Numbered from the stretch's first letter, positions 16,260 through 26,745 are shown. The stretch is DNA of 64,000 nucleotides from Chitinophaga eiseniae (GCF_012641265.1 NZ_JABAHZ010000001.1:1302001-1366000), one strand, 5' to 3'. Notes: generated by a model not told the origin, from the sequence alone. Numbers and translations are program-made.

Positions 16260-16366
16260 TGCGGTTCCCTCAGTATATCGGCAGTCAGTTAAATGAAGTG
16301 AGGGAGGATATTACCGTTCATGAACTTAGTATTGCATGCTGAAATGGAGAAATTAGCCGAATATAA

Positions 16367-16396
16367 AAGCCTTCAAGGCTTAGGACTTGAAGGCTT
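16367..16396. terminator. Bidirectional hairpin terminator between convergent genes
   Basis: Perfect 11-base arms (AAGCCTTCAAG at 16367-16377 and its complement at 16386-16396) enclose an eight-base loop. It lies between two convergent genes. On the - strand it is followed by TTTATATT, fitting termination of the glycosidase-like gene. Confidence 0.65.
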
Positions 16397-16469
16397 ATTA
16401 CTATCAGGAAGCGCTAAACTTTGGTTTACAGGAGCAGCTTATCAGGGCATCCCTTATAAGTTAAGGGAT

Positions 16470-18683
16470 TTACAACGCATTACTTGCTGTTAGAATCTTA
16501 GGAGTACTCCATTTACCCGATACATCCACCCGATATAATTTCCATGTATTTGCATCAATCTGCTCCAGGTGGAAATGATTTGATTCCTCACGCATTTCCT
16601 TTTTAAGGGTATGACTGAATACATTAGCTTTCCGGGCGTTTTCCCATGCGCGAAAAGTTTGAAAGAATTGTATTTTATCTTTGCAACTCTCTACGGCGGA
16701 TTCACTTAAACCAAGCATATACATGGCATTCCATCCAATTGCCCTGGATTGTAAAATATCCGCCTGCCTGAACGTCCAATTAGCTTGAAAATCTTGAATC
16801 CCAAAGGTACAAGGAAGGTAATTACTCAAACTGAGATTACGAATATCCTTTCCTTCAATTCCCCATGCATCAGTAATTGGGTTATACATATTGTTATTTC
16901 CTCCAACGTTGTTAGTACTCATATATAACCAGCTTCCCTCAGATATTCCTGAACCCATTACCCGAAGATATCCTCCACCTAAAGAATGATAAGTATCAAA
17001 TAGCTTTCTGAAAAATCTTTTGTATGAATAAGTCCCCTGGGCCTGGTAAGCACAACTTTCTAATCCATCGAAATCAACATAAGTCATACCTCCGTCAATC
17101 AACCATTGCGCATAATACTCAGCGTATTTGTCTTGTAGATAAATATTGGGGGCAAATCCGCGATAGCAATTTGGTTGCAATTTGTCAACCCTGTCTCCTG
17201 CTGAATGGGAGGCAGCAATGGTGTTATAATACCCCCTCTTTACATGCTTCAATGTATAAGGAGAAACGTCTGTCACCCCATTATATTCTATCAGTTCTTT
17301 CCCTACTTTGAGTACGTTGGTGTGGTTACCCTCCCATCCGCCATATTCATTTAAAAATGTAGTATCAGAAACATAAATAATCGTATCAGTCGCAGAAATA
17401 TTCTTACTTATAAAGGTAGCGTAAAGTACGACTAAGCTATCACTCGGTACTGGTGATACATCACTATTGTGCGGTTGCAAAAATTCACACAACGTATGTA
17501 ACCCGTAAGCAATATCATGTTTATTGGTTTGTTTTGTATAATCAGCAATTGACATGTTGCTATGCTTGAAATCAACCTTTTTATTCCCCCAACGGTTTGC
17601 CGGATTGGGATAATATTCGCCTAATCCTTCGTCTTGTACTGATTGGATACCTAGCTGCCGCGCATAACTAATCAAGCTATCGTGTACTCCTGACCAGGCA
17701 ATATCAGTCTTAAAAGTTGATGGATCTCTAATCCATTTACCTCCATTCGTCTTAACATGAGGTAATTTTTCATTGATAACAACTTTCTCTATTAATTGAA
17801 GGGTGACAGAATCCGGACAGCCAAACATTGCAATTGAAGAACCCATTAAATCAGCATCAATCGAATCAACCCATTGATGACGGGGCAAATTCATTTTATC
17901 ATATCCTGGTAATAAGGTTATAAAATCTAAATGCCTTTTTCTCCGATCCCGCGCGTGCATTGTAACACTGGACCCAAAAGCGGGTTCCAATTGTGCTGCG
18001 ATACCGCCGTTAATTTTAAAATATTCCTCCGGTTGTGACGACATGTCTACATCACTTATTCCATCCCCCCCAAAACGAAAGCGTTGTCCTTCTTTGAGAT
18101 GTGAAGGAAGCGGATGCTTCACTGAATCACTTGAATGAACATAATAATATCCCTGAGATAAATCGCCATCACAAGGCAAACCTCCGGTAGTATTATCATC
18201 TAAAGAAAAAACGCCAAAAGCGAAATCCTGATTATGCACAACACCAATCTCGTCACCTATATATTGGTATATGTTCGTCTTATATGGTCCCCACACAACG
18301 TTGTCGATGTTATTGCGGGGTTTAAGCGAAACCAGTTCAAACCGAAGATAATCACCCTTAGATTCAGTTTTAAGAGTAGCTACCGAGCCATTAGCATAAC
18401 TCAGTATTATTTTTTCCCCATTTGCCCGAGCCGAAACAGGCAACAAATAATTTCCTTCTTTTTCCAAAGCCATCAATGCTGATGACATATTGGAAGGGCA
18501 ATACTCTTGTTTTGTCTGATTTCGTTTGATACTGGTAATAAAGCCTTTGTTATTAACCGTAATGGAGCAGTACCTGGTGGAAAACTTTAGGTTTTGTCCA
18601 ATTGCACCTGGTGAATAAATAACTACCAAAAGAATGAAAGCACATTGGCCCAGAAATGACCACTTCTTAATCTTATATCTCAT
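16470..18683 (-). CDS. Secreted glycoside-hydrolase-like TIM-barrel protein with inserted minidomain
   Basis: The most likely start is the Met at 18683, which directly gives a signal peptide (MRYKIKKWSFLGQCAFILL). An upstream in-frame Met at 18707 adds eight residues. The protein has a beta-rich N-terminal half and a TIM-barrel-like catalytic part, with ADYTKQTNKHDIAYGLHTL and YVDFDGLESCAYQ (Asp-Gly-Leu-Glu could include a catalytic acid). Between these strands, about residues 415-500, lies a module with SATDTIIYVSDTTFLNEYG, KVGKELIEYNG and KRGYYNTIAASHSAGDRV. This matches a minidomain that is common in phage virion and surface proteins. The GH family is not certain; alpha-galactosidase-like barrels are the nearest by eye. 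Confidence 0.6.
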   Translation of the reverse strand: MRYKIKKWSFLGQCAFILLVVIYSPGAIGQNLKFSTRYCSITVNNKGFITSIKRNQTKQEYCPSNMSSALMALEKEGNYLLPVSARANGEKIILSYANGSVATLKTESKGDYLRFELVSLKPRNNIDNVVWGPYKTNIYQYIGDEIGVVHNQDFAFGVFSLDDNTTGGLPCDGDLSQGYYYVHSSDSVKHPLPSHLKEGQRFRFGGDGISDVDMSSQPEEYFKINGGIAAQLEPAFGSSVTMHARDRRKRHLDFITLLPGYDKMNLPRHQWVDSIDADLMGSSIAMFGCPDSVTLQLIEKVVINEKLPHVKTNGGKWIRDPSTFKTDIAWSGVHDSLISYARQLGIQSVQDEGLGEYYPNPANRWGNKKVDFKHSNMSIADYTKQTNKHDIAYGLHTLCEFLQPHNSDVSPVPSDSLVVLYATFISKNISATDTIIYVSDTTFLNEYGGWEGNHTNVLKVGKELIEYNGVTDVSPYTLKHVKRGYYNTIAASHSAGDRVDKLQPNCYRGFAPNIYLQDKYAEYYAQWLIDGGMTYVDFDGLESCAYQAQGTYSYKRFFRKLFDTYHSLGGGYLRVMGSGISEGSWLYMSTNNVGGNNNMYNPITDAWGIEGKDIRNLSLSNYLPCTFGIQDFQANWTFRQADILQSRAIGWNAMYMLGLSESAVESCKDKIQFFQTFRAWENARKANVFSHTLKKEMREESNHFHLEQIDANTWKLYRVDVSGKWSTPKILTASNAL

Positions 18684-18707
18684 GTGATTTTTTCCAACAT
18701 TTAACAT

Positions 18708-19261
18708 TCATAACCCTATTTTTCTCAGGCACCTCTTAATTTTCAATCCTAATGCAAATCCCCCAATATGCCCAATACAAGGGATAATATCATTACCCTT
18801 GAAGGCAACACATAATTGCTCAACTCAATATAAAGATAGAAGTACAACCTATCTCCCACCACTGCTATTTTGCTTTATTCCTCCTTTTTTTTGCTACCAC
18901 TCATCAAGGGAAAGTTGACCACATCTATAACCTACGTATGAATAAGAGCGTCGGTGATCAGCGGACAAAATGGTTAGTGAAAAAATCGCAAGACTATCGC
19001 AACGATTTTCTGAATACCGATAGAGACATCTGTACCTTTTGCCGAAACAGCTTATTGAATGAACGGGGATTCTCTAATCCCGGTTCATTCGCCACCTGGG
19101 CGTTCAATCAGTTTATCATGAATGTATTGTTGTGCAGTTAACCCCACTAAATGTTTCAGCATATCCGAAAAACATCTCGGTGAAAGGGTAACCTTTTCCT
19201 TTGCTAAAAGGAACAACGCTTCATTTGTAGCATAGCAAGGTCAATACACAATATATCCCCG
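18708..19261. other. Intergenic region, 554 bases, with one perfect-looking palindrome
   Basis: The only clear structure is a 15-base inverted repeat with one mismatch (19057-19071 and 19076-19090, loop CTCT). It has no T run on either strand, so it is not a standard terminator. A 67-codon frame at 18938-19141 has no support as a gene. The promoter of the glycosidase-like gene should lie near 18700-18750. Confidence 0.5.
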
Positions 19262-20674
19262 CTAATAACCATATTCTATCTTGGTAATGACAATAGGGGC
19301 TGAAGCTGGCATTGCCCATGGGTCCGGATTAGGATCAACCCGGTCCGAGTAGTTAACAATGCTGAACTTAGGTTCCTGGAGGAATTCCTCCACCGGGAGT
19401 TTGTACCCATAAGGGTCCAATGTCGATACTGCCCCGAACAGTTGCTGCCTGGAAGGCACGCGGAATACCGCTGTATACAGTTTACCTGTTTCTGAATAAG
19501 CAGCCGATATGGTATCGGCGACATAGCTGCCAACAGTATAACGTAAAGCCACTTTAAAACTATCGGTTGCCGGGTTAAATGGATTTACAGTCAGTACATC
19601 TCCATAATTGCTTTTAGTAATTAAACCGGTTACCTGACTGCCGGCGAAGGTAACGCGGATTTCCTTGATACCAGGCTGCGCCACCAAATTCACAGCGCTC
19701 TTAAAGTCCCATACATAAGCTGGTTTCTTTAACATGAGATAAAGATAGCTCTTCCTGGATGGCAGAAAACCGGCGTCTGATGCAAATGCAGGCAAATTGC
19801 CAACGATATCTCCAACCGTATACCTGGTCACCCCTGTTTCAAGTGTTGGGGTGCTGAAGGTGATATTAGGATTTTGCCAGGTATTGTCCTGATTGTTCAT
19901 TCCATAGATATTCATCTCGTCTGTTACCAGGCGGGTAACCTCCGTACTGTTTACATCAGTGGCATTCCGGACCTGTATATACGGATTGGCCCCATCGGTC
20001 CTTAAAATACCGGTAAAGGTGCTGATGTTTGCCGGATAGGCCCTGTTTTCAAACACGGCGCCAGGTAATACCCGCGACTGGATAACGGCACTGCTGTCCA
20101 TTTCCTTAAAATTCAGGATACCGCTGTATTTTCCGTTACCTCCGCTTAAGTGTCCATCGTACAACCGCACCAGGGCGCCGTTCCATCTGCCGGCATTCGT
20201 AAGCGCTTCTGCCACAGAAACGGATATCACCCTAACAACTCCCTTACCAATATGCTGAACACGGGAAAGTGGTATGTCTTTTAAAACAACTTCTCCGTTC
20301 ACCTGCTGTAACTTCTGCCCGGAGGCGTTGATCGACAACCAATCGCCCGGATTAAAAGGCGAAATTGTATCCAGCTGTACGACGATACCGGCGGTATCCT
20401 GACCATCACTTTGCAGGACAACCGTTTTGGGATCAGTGTTTTTTCCTTCCCGCTCAGAGATCACAACCCCCGTTATTTGTCTTCCGTCAGCACCGTCCGG
20501 CACGCGCACCTCAGTGACCTTACTCAGTGCTTTTAACTCCATAATACTAATGGTCCTGGCCCCGAAGGAAGCCGGACTAAGGTCTGGTGCGGCCTCCTTC
20601 TTACAGGCTACGGCTAACAGCAGGCATACAGTAGCCAGCACCAATATTTGCTTATTATATTGTATGATGTTCAT
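19262..20674 (-). CDS. DUF5689-type surface lipoprotein
   Basis: The 470 residues begin with a lipoprotein signal (ILVLATVCLLLAVACKK, Cys at about 24). The N-terminal half matches DUF5689: ITGVVISEREGKNTDPKTVV, VLQSDGQDTAGIVVQLD, and LSINASGQKLQQVNGEVVL are the OB-like repeats of that family. The C-terminal half is beta-rich. Proteins of this type are surface lipoproteins in Bacteroidota nutrient-uptake loci. It is the last gene of the TonB receptor operon, 26 bases after the DUF4397-like gene. The ligand is unknown. Confidence 0.75.
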   Translation of the reverse strand: MNIIQYNKQILVLATVCLLLAVACKKEAAPDLSPASFGARTISIMELKALSKVTEVRVPDGADGRQITGVVISEREGKNTDPKTVVLQSDGQDTAGIVVQLDTISPFNPGDWLSINASGQKLQQVNGEVVLKDIPLSRVQHIGKGVVRVISVSVAEALTNAGRWNGALVRLYDGHLSGGNGKYSGILNFKEMDSSAVIQSRVLPGAVFENRAYPANISTFTGILRTDGANPYIQVRNATDVNSTEVTRLVTDEMNIYGMNNQDNTWQNPNITFSTPTLETGVTRYTVGDIVGNLPAFASDAGFLPSRKSYLYLMLKKPAYVWDFKSAVNLVAQPGIKEIRVTFAGSQVTGLITKSNYGDVLTVNPFNPATDSFKVALRYTVGSYVADTISAAYSETGKLYTAVFRVPSRQQLFGAVSTLDPYGYKLPVEEFLQEPKFSIVNYSDRVDPNPDPWAMPASAPIVITKIEYGY

Positions 20675-20700
20675 TTATGTCAATTTTACTTGTGTTGTTA

Positions 20701-21606
20701 TTACCATAATTGCCTCAGGTCACTGCGCAGATTGGCGGTCACGGTTTTCGTACTATAGTTAACGGTTTTATCCTGGTTTACACTCACGGGTATCTTAAAC
20801 TGGTGGGCGGTTTTAAAGCCCTGTATCGCGAGTATATAGGCATGGCCGCCATTCGCCGGTATAGCCGTATTCACCAGCTCCTGCCCTGTGGTGGCATCGT
20901 AGAAGCGTAGCCCAAAAAGGCCATTGGATGCGTCTTTAGTGTTGAACGTGATGGCAGCGGTGGTTTGTCCATATGCCAGGCTTTGAGGTACTTTCTCCGT
21001 GCTCAGACTACCATCAGGAAGAACACTGCTGCAACGGAGCAGTCCTGCGTCCGCAGCCTGGTGCAGGATATAGAGGGAGACGGTATTGGCATCGTTTTGG
21101 GCAGTGCCCTCTAACTGCACATGGAGCAGTTGAAAAGCCGGTTCCTGCCCCTCTGCCACCAACGGCTTATCGGCGAGATAACACAACATCTCCCTTCCGC
21201 GATCAAAAGAGATGGAACTGTCGATAAGCATCCTGTGAGGCAGTATACCCTCCATCGTTGTGGTGGTATCAGGCACCATATAGTTAAACCGGAATTGATG
21301 TTTGCCATCCCGGAAACTGGTATATACAATACTGGGCATCGAACTATATACCGTCGGATATTCCTTTTTTTGCGGGCTGGCGCTCAGATTAAAAAAAGGG
21401 ATTAATCCGTTTCTTTTAACCACCGGTGAATCAATAAACAACCCGATACCTCCCATATTGTACAAAGCCAGGACATCGGAAGAAGAGTAAAAATTTATTT
21501 TGCTGATGTTCCCATTCGCTGGTATTTCCGGCTGTACATCCTTATTGCAGGCAAATATGCTGGCAATCATACCACATAAAGCAAGTTTATATAAACGCGT
21601 TCTCAT
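20701..21606 (-). CDS. DUF4397-like lipoprotein
   Basis: The 301 residues begin with a lipoprotein signal (YKLALCGMIASIFACNKD, Cys at about 20). The remainder is two beta-sandwich-like repeats: ISKINFYSSSDVLALYNMGG with LIPFFNLSAS, then VSLYILHQAADAGLL with YAYILAIQGF-type strand. The pattern fits DUF4397 surface lipoproteins but the match is moderate. It lies only four bases from the upstream lipoprotein gene, in an operon with a TonB receptor. It is probably exposed at the outer membrane and helps the receptor bind its ligand. Confidence 0.6.
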   Translation of the reverse strand: MRTRLYKLALCGMIASIFACNKDVQPEIPANGNISKINFYSSSDVLALYNMGGIGLFIDSPVVKRNGLIPFFNLSASPQKKEYPTVYSSMPSIVYTSFRDGKHQFRFNYMVPDTTTTMEGILPHRMLIDSSISFDRGREMLCYLADKPLVAEGQEPAFQLLHVQLEGTAQNDANTVSLYILHQAADAGLLRCSSVLPDGSLSTEKVPQSLAYGQTTAAITFNTKDASNGLFGLRFYDATTGQELVNTAIPANGGHAYILAIQGFKTAHQFKIPVSVNQDKTVNYSTKTVTANLRSDLRQLW

Positions 21607-21610
21607 GATG

Positions 21611-23149
21611 CTATTTTAAGATGGTCTTTACTATTTTTCTACGTCCATTGGCGGTGGCATACAAATGCCCTGTTTCATCATAATTCAGTAACTGGTCCGG
21701 AAATATACTTCTCGGTTTACCCGGGGAATCAAAAGGCTCAAAGGCAAAATCAGACAAATCTGCCTGCGGTGCATATTGATAGGTACGGTTCTCTGCAACA
21801 TCAAAGACCATCCATTTAGGACCGCCCACTAACGGCGCCATATTCCCATTGTCCATACCCAGGGACCTCCCATTCAGATACTGGTACAACAGGAAGACCA
21901 ACTTTTGGCCCGGCTTGGGTAAAAAGCCAAAACCTGTTTCCGGCGCGCTGTTGTTACCCAGATAACTGTTGAAGTTTATTCTAATACCATTAAAGGCGCC
22001 GGTATAGCTGTTAGGTAAGACACCATAATTCTCTCCCTGTATTTTTACCGTTTTGATCAGCGTCCTGCTTTGCAGGTCGTACACCATTAACTTGTTATAA
22101 CCCGGCAAATACATCAGCGATTCCTCGGCCTGAATCAGGGGTAAGGCAGTTGTATAAGGATTATCCGGGTCACTCATATCTACGCCTGGTAATTCGGGCG
22201 GTAACATGCCTGCCCGGAACTGGTAGCTGACCATACCGTCTGCGCTATTGTATTTTGCCACCGCGCCGTAATCCGTCTCCCGCCCCCACTGTACACCGGG
22301 TGTAACAAGGAAAACATGTCCCTTGCTGTCTGCATAAACCGCTTTGGCTTTCATGCTCACGGCGCCGATTCCGCCTACAAAAGGCGCAGAGAAAGTTTTA
22401 GTATGGTTTAATACTTTAATGGTTTTAGCAGCCAGGTCGGCTTCCACCAATGCGTAGGTAGTATCTGTCTGTATAGATATCCAGGCTTTTGTACCCTGCG
22501 GATTGACGCCACCCGCTATAAACGTTTTGATATTATATAGCCCCGCGGTGAGCTGCGCATTTGTTAGCAGGGTTTCAGTGGTGCCATCCTTTTTTATATG
22601 CTGCAGGTTGCCGGTAGTGGCTTCATAAAAATACAGGTCGCCTTTTCCGTTCACACAATTCAGAAATACATTGTAAGCGCTGGTGATATCAGCATGTACC
22701 TCCAGCCCCAGCTTGTTTTTAAAGCTACCCTCTCCATAGCGGCCGTAGATATTAATGTTTGCAGCATTGACAATATGTCCGCCTGAAGTAATGGTGACGG
22801 GTATGCCGGAACCGGAGCCCATGTTATCGGTTATCAGCACCTTTACCCAATCCATGGGAATTGTGGCCGTATCGCCGGTGAAGGGCCTGAAATGAAGGCT
22901 ATCAGCAGCTACAATCACCGCCTCTTCATTACCTATCTGTATTTTAAGACCGTTATTGGGTTGCAGCCTGCCGGTGATGGTCATCGTATCGCCCACGGTA
23001 TAGCTGGCCCGATAGCTGTATTCCGTCTGATAGCTTACCTGTGGCAGGGCATCCAGCTTGTTTTTAAAATTATCTGCTTTGTAGCAGGCGCTCAACAAAC
23101 AACTACCCAACAGCAGCGCCGTTAACTGATTTATGATGCTATACTTCAT
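21611..23149 (-). CDS. PKD-like family surface lipoprotein
   Basis: The 512 residues begin with a lipoprotein signal (ALLLGSCLLSACYKAD, Cys at about 22). An Ig/PKD-like segment follows (VSYQTEYSYRASYTVGDTMT and GRLQPNNGLKIQI). The larger C-terminal part looks like a beta-propeller, with repeated strands such as NKLMVYDLQSRTLIKTVKI and GPKWMVFDVAENRTYQYAP. This matches the 'PKD-like family' lipoproteins that accompany SusC-type receptors in Bacteroidota. Here it takes the place where a SusD would be expected. It starts 19 bases after the receptor's stop. Confidence 0.7.
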   Translation of the reverse strand: MKYSIINQLTALLLGSCLLSACYKADNFKNKLDALPQVSYQTEYSYRASYTVGDTMTITGRLQPNNGLKIQIGNEEAVIVAADSLHFRPFTGDTATIPMDWVKVLITDNMGSGSGIPVTITSGGHIVNAANINIYGRYGEGSFKNKLGLEVHADITSAYNVFLNCVNGKGDLYFYEATTGNLQHIKKDGTTETLLTNAQLTAGLYNIKTFIAGGVNPQGTKAWISIQTDTTYALVEADLAAKTIKVLNHTKTFSAPFVGGIGAVSMKAKAVYADSKGHVFLVTPGVQWGRETDYGAVAKYNSADGMVSYQFRAGMLPPELPGVDMSDPDNPYTTALPLIQAEESLMYLPGYNKLMVYDLQSRTLIKTVKIQGENYGVLPNSYTGAFNGIRINFNSYLGNNSAPETGFGFLPKPGQKLVFLLYQYLNGRSLGMDNGNMAPLVGGPKWMVFDVAENRTYQYAPQADLSDFAFEPFDSPGKPRSIFPDQLLNYDETGHLYATANGRRKIVKTILK

Positions 23150-23168
23150 GTAGCTAGAATTGAATTTT

Positions 23169-26100
23169 TTAAAACGAATAAGTCAGCGATAAAATAAAAT
23201 GAGGCCCAGGTTTGTATTCACTACTGATCATGTCGCCATTGGTATCACTTTGATACGGCTCGCCGGTCCGCTTAATGAAAGCCTTTTCATACTTGTAGGT
23301 AAAGTTTTCATCTTCCGCCATCCGTATCGGCTGGTTAAGGATATTTTGGGCGCTGAACTTTACCTGCAGGCTTTTGATGATACGCTGTGTCAACGCCAGG
23401 TCGAGCGCCTCCCGTTCCAGTTCAATCAGGCTTCCCTGATTTCCGGGCGTTACCACCGGTACGGCGCCCTGGTACTTTATGCTGAACGGCGCGCCATTGG
23501 CAGCGGCATAAATGCGCGGCCCGATCTTGTTCCAGGATAGCGCCAATTTGGTTCCTGTTCCAGCGTTATCATAGTACAAGCCCAGGTTTACCGTATAGGG
23601 CGCCTGCCCCTGCAACTGACGGGTATAATGCGGGTTTACTGCCGGGTCGGGATTTTTGAGCACTAAAGTATCGAGGCCTTTATTCACTTCGCTTTTGATC
23701 AGGCTAAGGTTACCGATGAAGGAAAGATTCCTGAAAAACGGCACCGGTATAAATCCAAAGTTTTTGCGTAGATCGATCTCCAGTCCCTGTACGGTTGCCT
23801 TATCCGCATTTCCAAAACTGATGTTGGCCGGACCGCCGGAAAAAAGACTGCGTGTAATCATTCTTTCAATGGGATTGGTCAACTCTTTATAAAAAACACC
23901 CACGCTGAAAGTTTCAGCTTTATCATTGTTTTTGGGGTACCATTCTATCCGCGCATCATAGTTGGTGGCATTGGCTGGTTTCAGGAGATGATTACCCCGC
24001 ACGGTCTGGTTATTCAACTGGTCCAGTTCACCGTAGGGCGACAACTCCCGGAACTCCGGCCGGTTCACGGTCTTCCCGTATGCCGTCCGTACCACGAATT
24101 GCTGAGAGGGACGATAGCTGATATTAATCGAGGGCAGATAATTGGTGGTCTTATTATCCACCAGCACCGGATAGTTGATGCTACCCTGGTTGGAACCAGG
24201 CATAGCGCCAGCCACTTTCTGACGGTCATATTCCACCCGCAGGCCGCCATACACGTCCAGCTTGCCATTCAACGGCAAGAGGCTGAGGGCCACATAGCCG
24301 GCATTGAGCTGTTCAGTAGCGGTATAGGCGTCGCTGCCACTGGTACGGTCAAATACTTTCAGGGCGCTGCCATCGTCCTTTAAATAGTTGGTGCTCCACA
24401 CTTTGTCCAGGTCCTGTTCTGTAAAGAACACTTTATTGAAGTCCATATAATGGCCGCTGCTGCCGATGTTGGCGTTCGCGCTTTCCGGGTAGCCGGCAGA
24501 GTTCAGATCGCCCTCATTCAGCGTGTAGGCGCGACGGAACAAAACTCTTGACTTCCATTGCTGATAGGTACCAGCTTTGAAAGTCATCCAGGAGGTCAAC
24601 TTATTGGTGTAATCAATAGCACCGTTATACACCTGTTCATTGTTCCGCGACCAGGTGCGGGATATCATGCCCCGTTCCAGGTTATTGTTCTTGTTCTCTA
24701 CATCGTCAGGTCCTTTGATATAACGATAGGAAGCTACCCAGCTCAGGTCTTCGCTTTGCCCAAATCCCCTGGTGCCACCGCCATCCTGCCGGTTCTGGTT
24801 AAAGCGGATTACACGCTGGTCCGGTATCTGTTGGCGGCTGAAGGTGTAACCCAGGTTCCATTCCAGCAGCTGTTTGCCTCTCGTAAAATAATGCTCTCCG
24901 CCAACATTCCCGGCATATAAAAACCGTTGGGTATATCCCAGAATAATATTGCGCTCATATACATTGTAGCCGTAAACGAGTTCCTTCCAGTTTATTCCTG
25001 TAAGATGCCCAAGGTCGGTAGAGGAATCTCCTGCAACATACTGGTTGTTCCTGGCGGTACGCACTACGGTAGTACTCTGTCCCTGTTGCAAAAAGTAGTT
25101 CTTAAAAAACAGGCGACTGCTGTCCCGAAGCTTGTAGGTAAAGTTCTGTAGCAGGTTTATTTGTACGGTTTCCATGCTTTGGGATTCACGGGTGGTTTCA
25201 TGCGTCCGCTTACCATTACCATCGCTGCTCCAGAAGCTGCCGGCACGGTCTATGTCCAACTGCTGGCTTTCTGTCTTATAACTCAGGGAGCTCAGCATAC
25301 CCAGATTTTTACCGCCGATCTTAAAGGTATTGTAGTAGTTGGCAGTCAGCTGTATCATTGGCAGGGCCGATTTATAACCGTATTGTAAATAAGGACTAAA
25401 ATTTTGGGCATACTCTTTCTGAGAAATGCCGGCCCTGGTAAAATCGCCGTAGCCCGGCACAACAGCTGGCAGTTTCCGCACGCCATTGTCAAAGCCGAGG
25501 AAATCGGTGCCACTTCCATGATAAGTCATGAATTGACCGTTGAATGTGGTACCTGTCCGGTATCCCATTTGCAGCTCCACATCAACATGTTTCACTGTTT
25601 TCGCGTCTTTCGTAAATATCTTGACGGCGCCGCCTGTCATATCTCCCATCAGATCCGGTGCGGGAGACTTGTACACCATGATCCTGTCGATAATCCTGCT
25701 GGGAAGCAAGTCGAGCGAAAAAGCGCGAGAATACAGTTCCGTACTGGGCGCGATATTGCCATTGAGATAGGTGAGGTTGTACCGTTCATTCATCCCCCGA
25801 ATGATGACAAATTTGTCATCTTTAATAGAAACGCCGGAGATTTTCTTCACCACTTCCGCCACATTGCGATCGGCGCCCATAGCGATCTGCTGGGAGGAGA
25901 TCCCGGACACCACCGACTGTGCGCTTTTGATAGTCTCCAATACCTTCCTGTCTGTGGTATGGGCTACGTTGTGCACTTTCCTTCCGGCTGCACTCACCAC
26001 GATTTCTCCCAACGATCCGCCACCGGCCTGCATACGTATGTCGAAGGTGGTGCTGTTGGTGAGCCTTACCGTTTCTGCAAAAGCCGAATAACCAATGTAG

Positions 26101-26666
26101 GTCACCGCCAGCGTATATTCGCCGGTCTTTATTCCGCTGATGACATAATAACCTTTGCTATCACTGACAACGGACCTGGAGGCACCCGCCAGCTTAACGG
26201 AAGCGCCGGCCAGTGGCATCGAAGTCTCAAAATCTACCACGCGACCTTTGATAGTATGTGATTCACCGGAACTGTTGGCACTATCCAGTGTATGGGTGTT
26301 TGTAGCCGGTATCTTCCTGCGTATCACCACCTTTTTATTATCCACGATATCATATACCAGTGAAGTGTTGGCCAGCAGATAATCGGCAATTGTGTTTATA
26401 GTCGCCTGGTTGAAGCTCCTGGTATAATGTCTTTCTACTTTGTTTACTTCCAGTGCTTCATAAAAGAACCGTATGCCGGTTTGTTTTTGCAATGCATCTA
26501 TACATTCTTCCAATGTATTCCCTGAAAATGAAATATTATATTTTGTGGCTTTGCCTCCTTCCTGCGCGTGGCAAAACAGGGAGTACAACAGGAACAAGGG
26601 CAGCAGGGAAAAAAGCTTTTTTCCCGATAACAGCCGGTAAAATTGATTGACAAACCTCTTTTTCAT
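23169..26666 (-). CDS. TonB-dependent outer-membrane receptor with STN signalling domain
   Basis: The 1165 residues have, in order, a signal peptide ending near CHAQ (residue 34), an STN domain (about 42-115; YNISFSGNTLEECIDALQKQ), a carboxypeptidase-like regulatory domain (about 137-212; GRVVDFETSMPLAGASVKL), a plug domain with KISGVSIKDDKFVIIRGMNE, and a large beta-barrel that ends in Phe (GPHFILSLTYSF). The STN domain is the part that talks to FecR-type anti-sigma proteins. The characteristic SusC plug signature is absent, and no SusD gene follows. The ligand could be iron complex, peptide or glycan. FecR and ECF sigma genes are directly upstream. Confidence 0.9.
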   Translation of the reverse strand: MKKRFVNQFYRLLSGKKLFSLLPLFLLYSLFCHAQEGGKATKYNISFSGNTLEECIDALQKQTGIRFFYEALEVNKVERHYTRSFNQATINTIADYLLANTSLVYDIVDNKKVVIRRKIPATNTHTLDSANSSGESHTIKGRVVDFETSMPLAGASVKLAGASRSVVSDSKGYYVISGIKTGEYTLAVTYIGYSAFAETVRLTNSTTFDIRMQAGGGSLGEIVVSAAGRKVHNVAHTTDRKVLETIKSAQSVVSGISSQQIAMGADRNVAEVVKKISGVSIKDDKFVIIRGMNERYNLTYLNGNIAPSTELYSRAFSLDLLPSRIIDRIMVYKSPAPDLMGDMTGGAVKIFTKDAKTVKHVDVELQMGYRTGTTFNGQFMTYHGSGTDFLGFDNGVRKLPAVVPGYGDFTRAGISQKEYAQNFSPYLQYGYKSALPMIQLTANYYNTFKIGGKNLGMLSSLSYKTESQQLDIDRAGSFWSSDGNGKRTHETTRESQSMETVQINLLQNFTYKLRDSSRLFFKNYFLQQGQSTTVVRTARNNQYVAGDSSTDLGHLTGINWKELVYGYNVYERNIILGYTQRFLYAGNVGGEHYFTRGKQLLEWNLGYTFSRQQIPDQRVIRFNQNRQDGGGTRGFGQSEDLSWVASYRYIKGPDDVENKNNNLERGMISRTWSRNNEQVYNGAIDYTNKLTSWMTFKAGTYQQWKSRVLFRRAYTLNEGDLNSAGYPESANANIGSSGHYMDFNKVFFTEQDLDKVWSTNYLKDDGSALKVFDRTSGSDAYTATEQLNAGYVALSLLPLNGKLDVYGGLRVEYDRQKVAGAMPGSNQGSINYPVLVDNKTTNYLPSINISYRPSQQFVVRTAYGKTVNRPEFRELSPYGELDQLNNQTVRGNHLLKPANATNYDARIEWYPKNNDKAETFSVGVFYKELTNPIERMITRSLFSGGPANISFGNADKATVQGLEIDLRKNFGFIPVPFFRNLSFIGNLSLIKSEVNKGLDTLVLKNPDPAVNPHYTRQLQGQAPYTVNLGLYYDNAGTGTKLALSWNKIGPRIYAAANGAPFSIKYQGAVPVVTPGNQGSLIELEREALDLALTQRIIKSLQVKFSAQNILNQPIRMAEDENFTYKYEKAFIKRTGEPYQSDTNGDMISSEYKPGPHFILSLTYSF

Positions 26667-26745
26667 TTTTTTGCTTAGTTATGGACATAGGTTTTCCTAT
26701 ATCATTCATCATGATTTAAAAACTATTGTGCTTGTATTATAGGAA

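Noticed and set aside
18938..19141. 67-codon frame on the + strand
   Set aside because: No recognisable motif, overlaps a 15-base palindrome, and upstream in-frame sequence gives no better protein.
25404..26261. Long open frame opposite the TonB receptor gene
   Set aside because: It is a shadow of the high-GC coding strand; no start context or protein pattern supports it.
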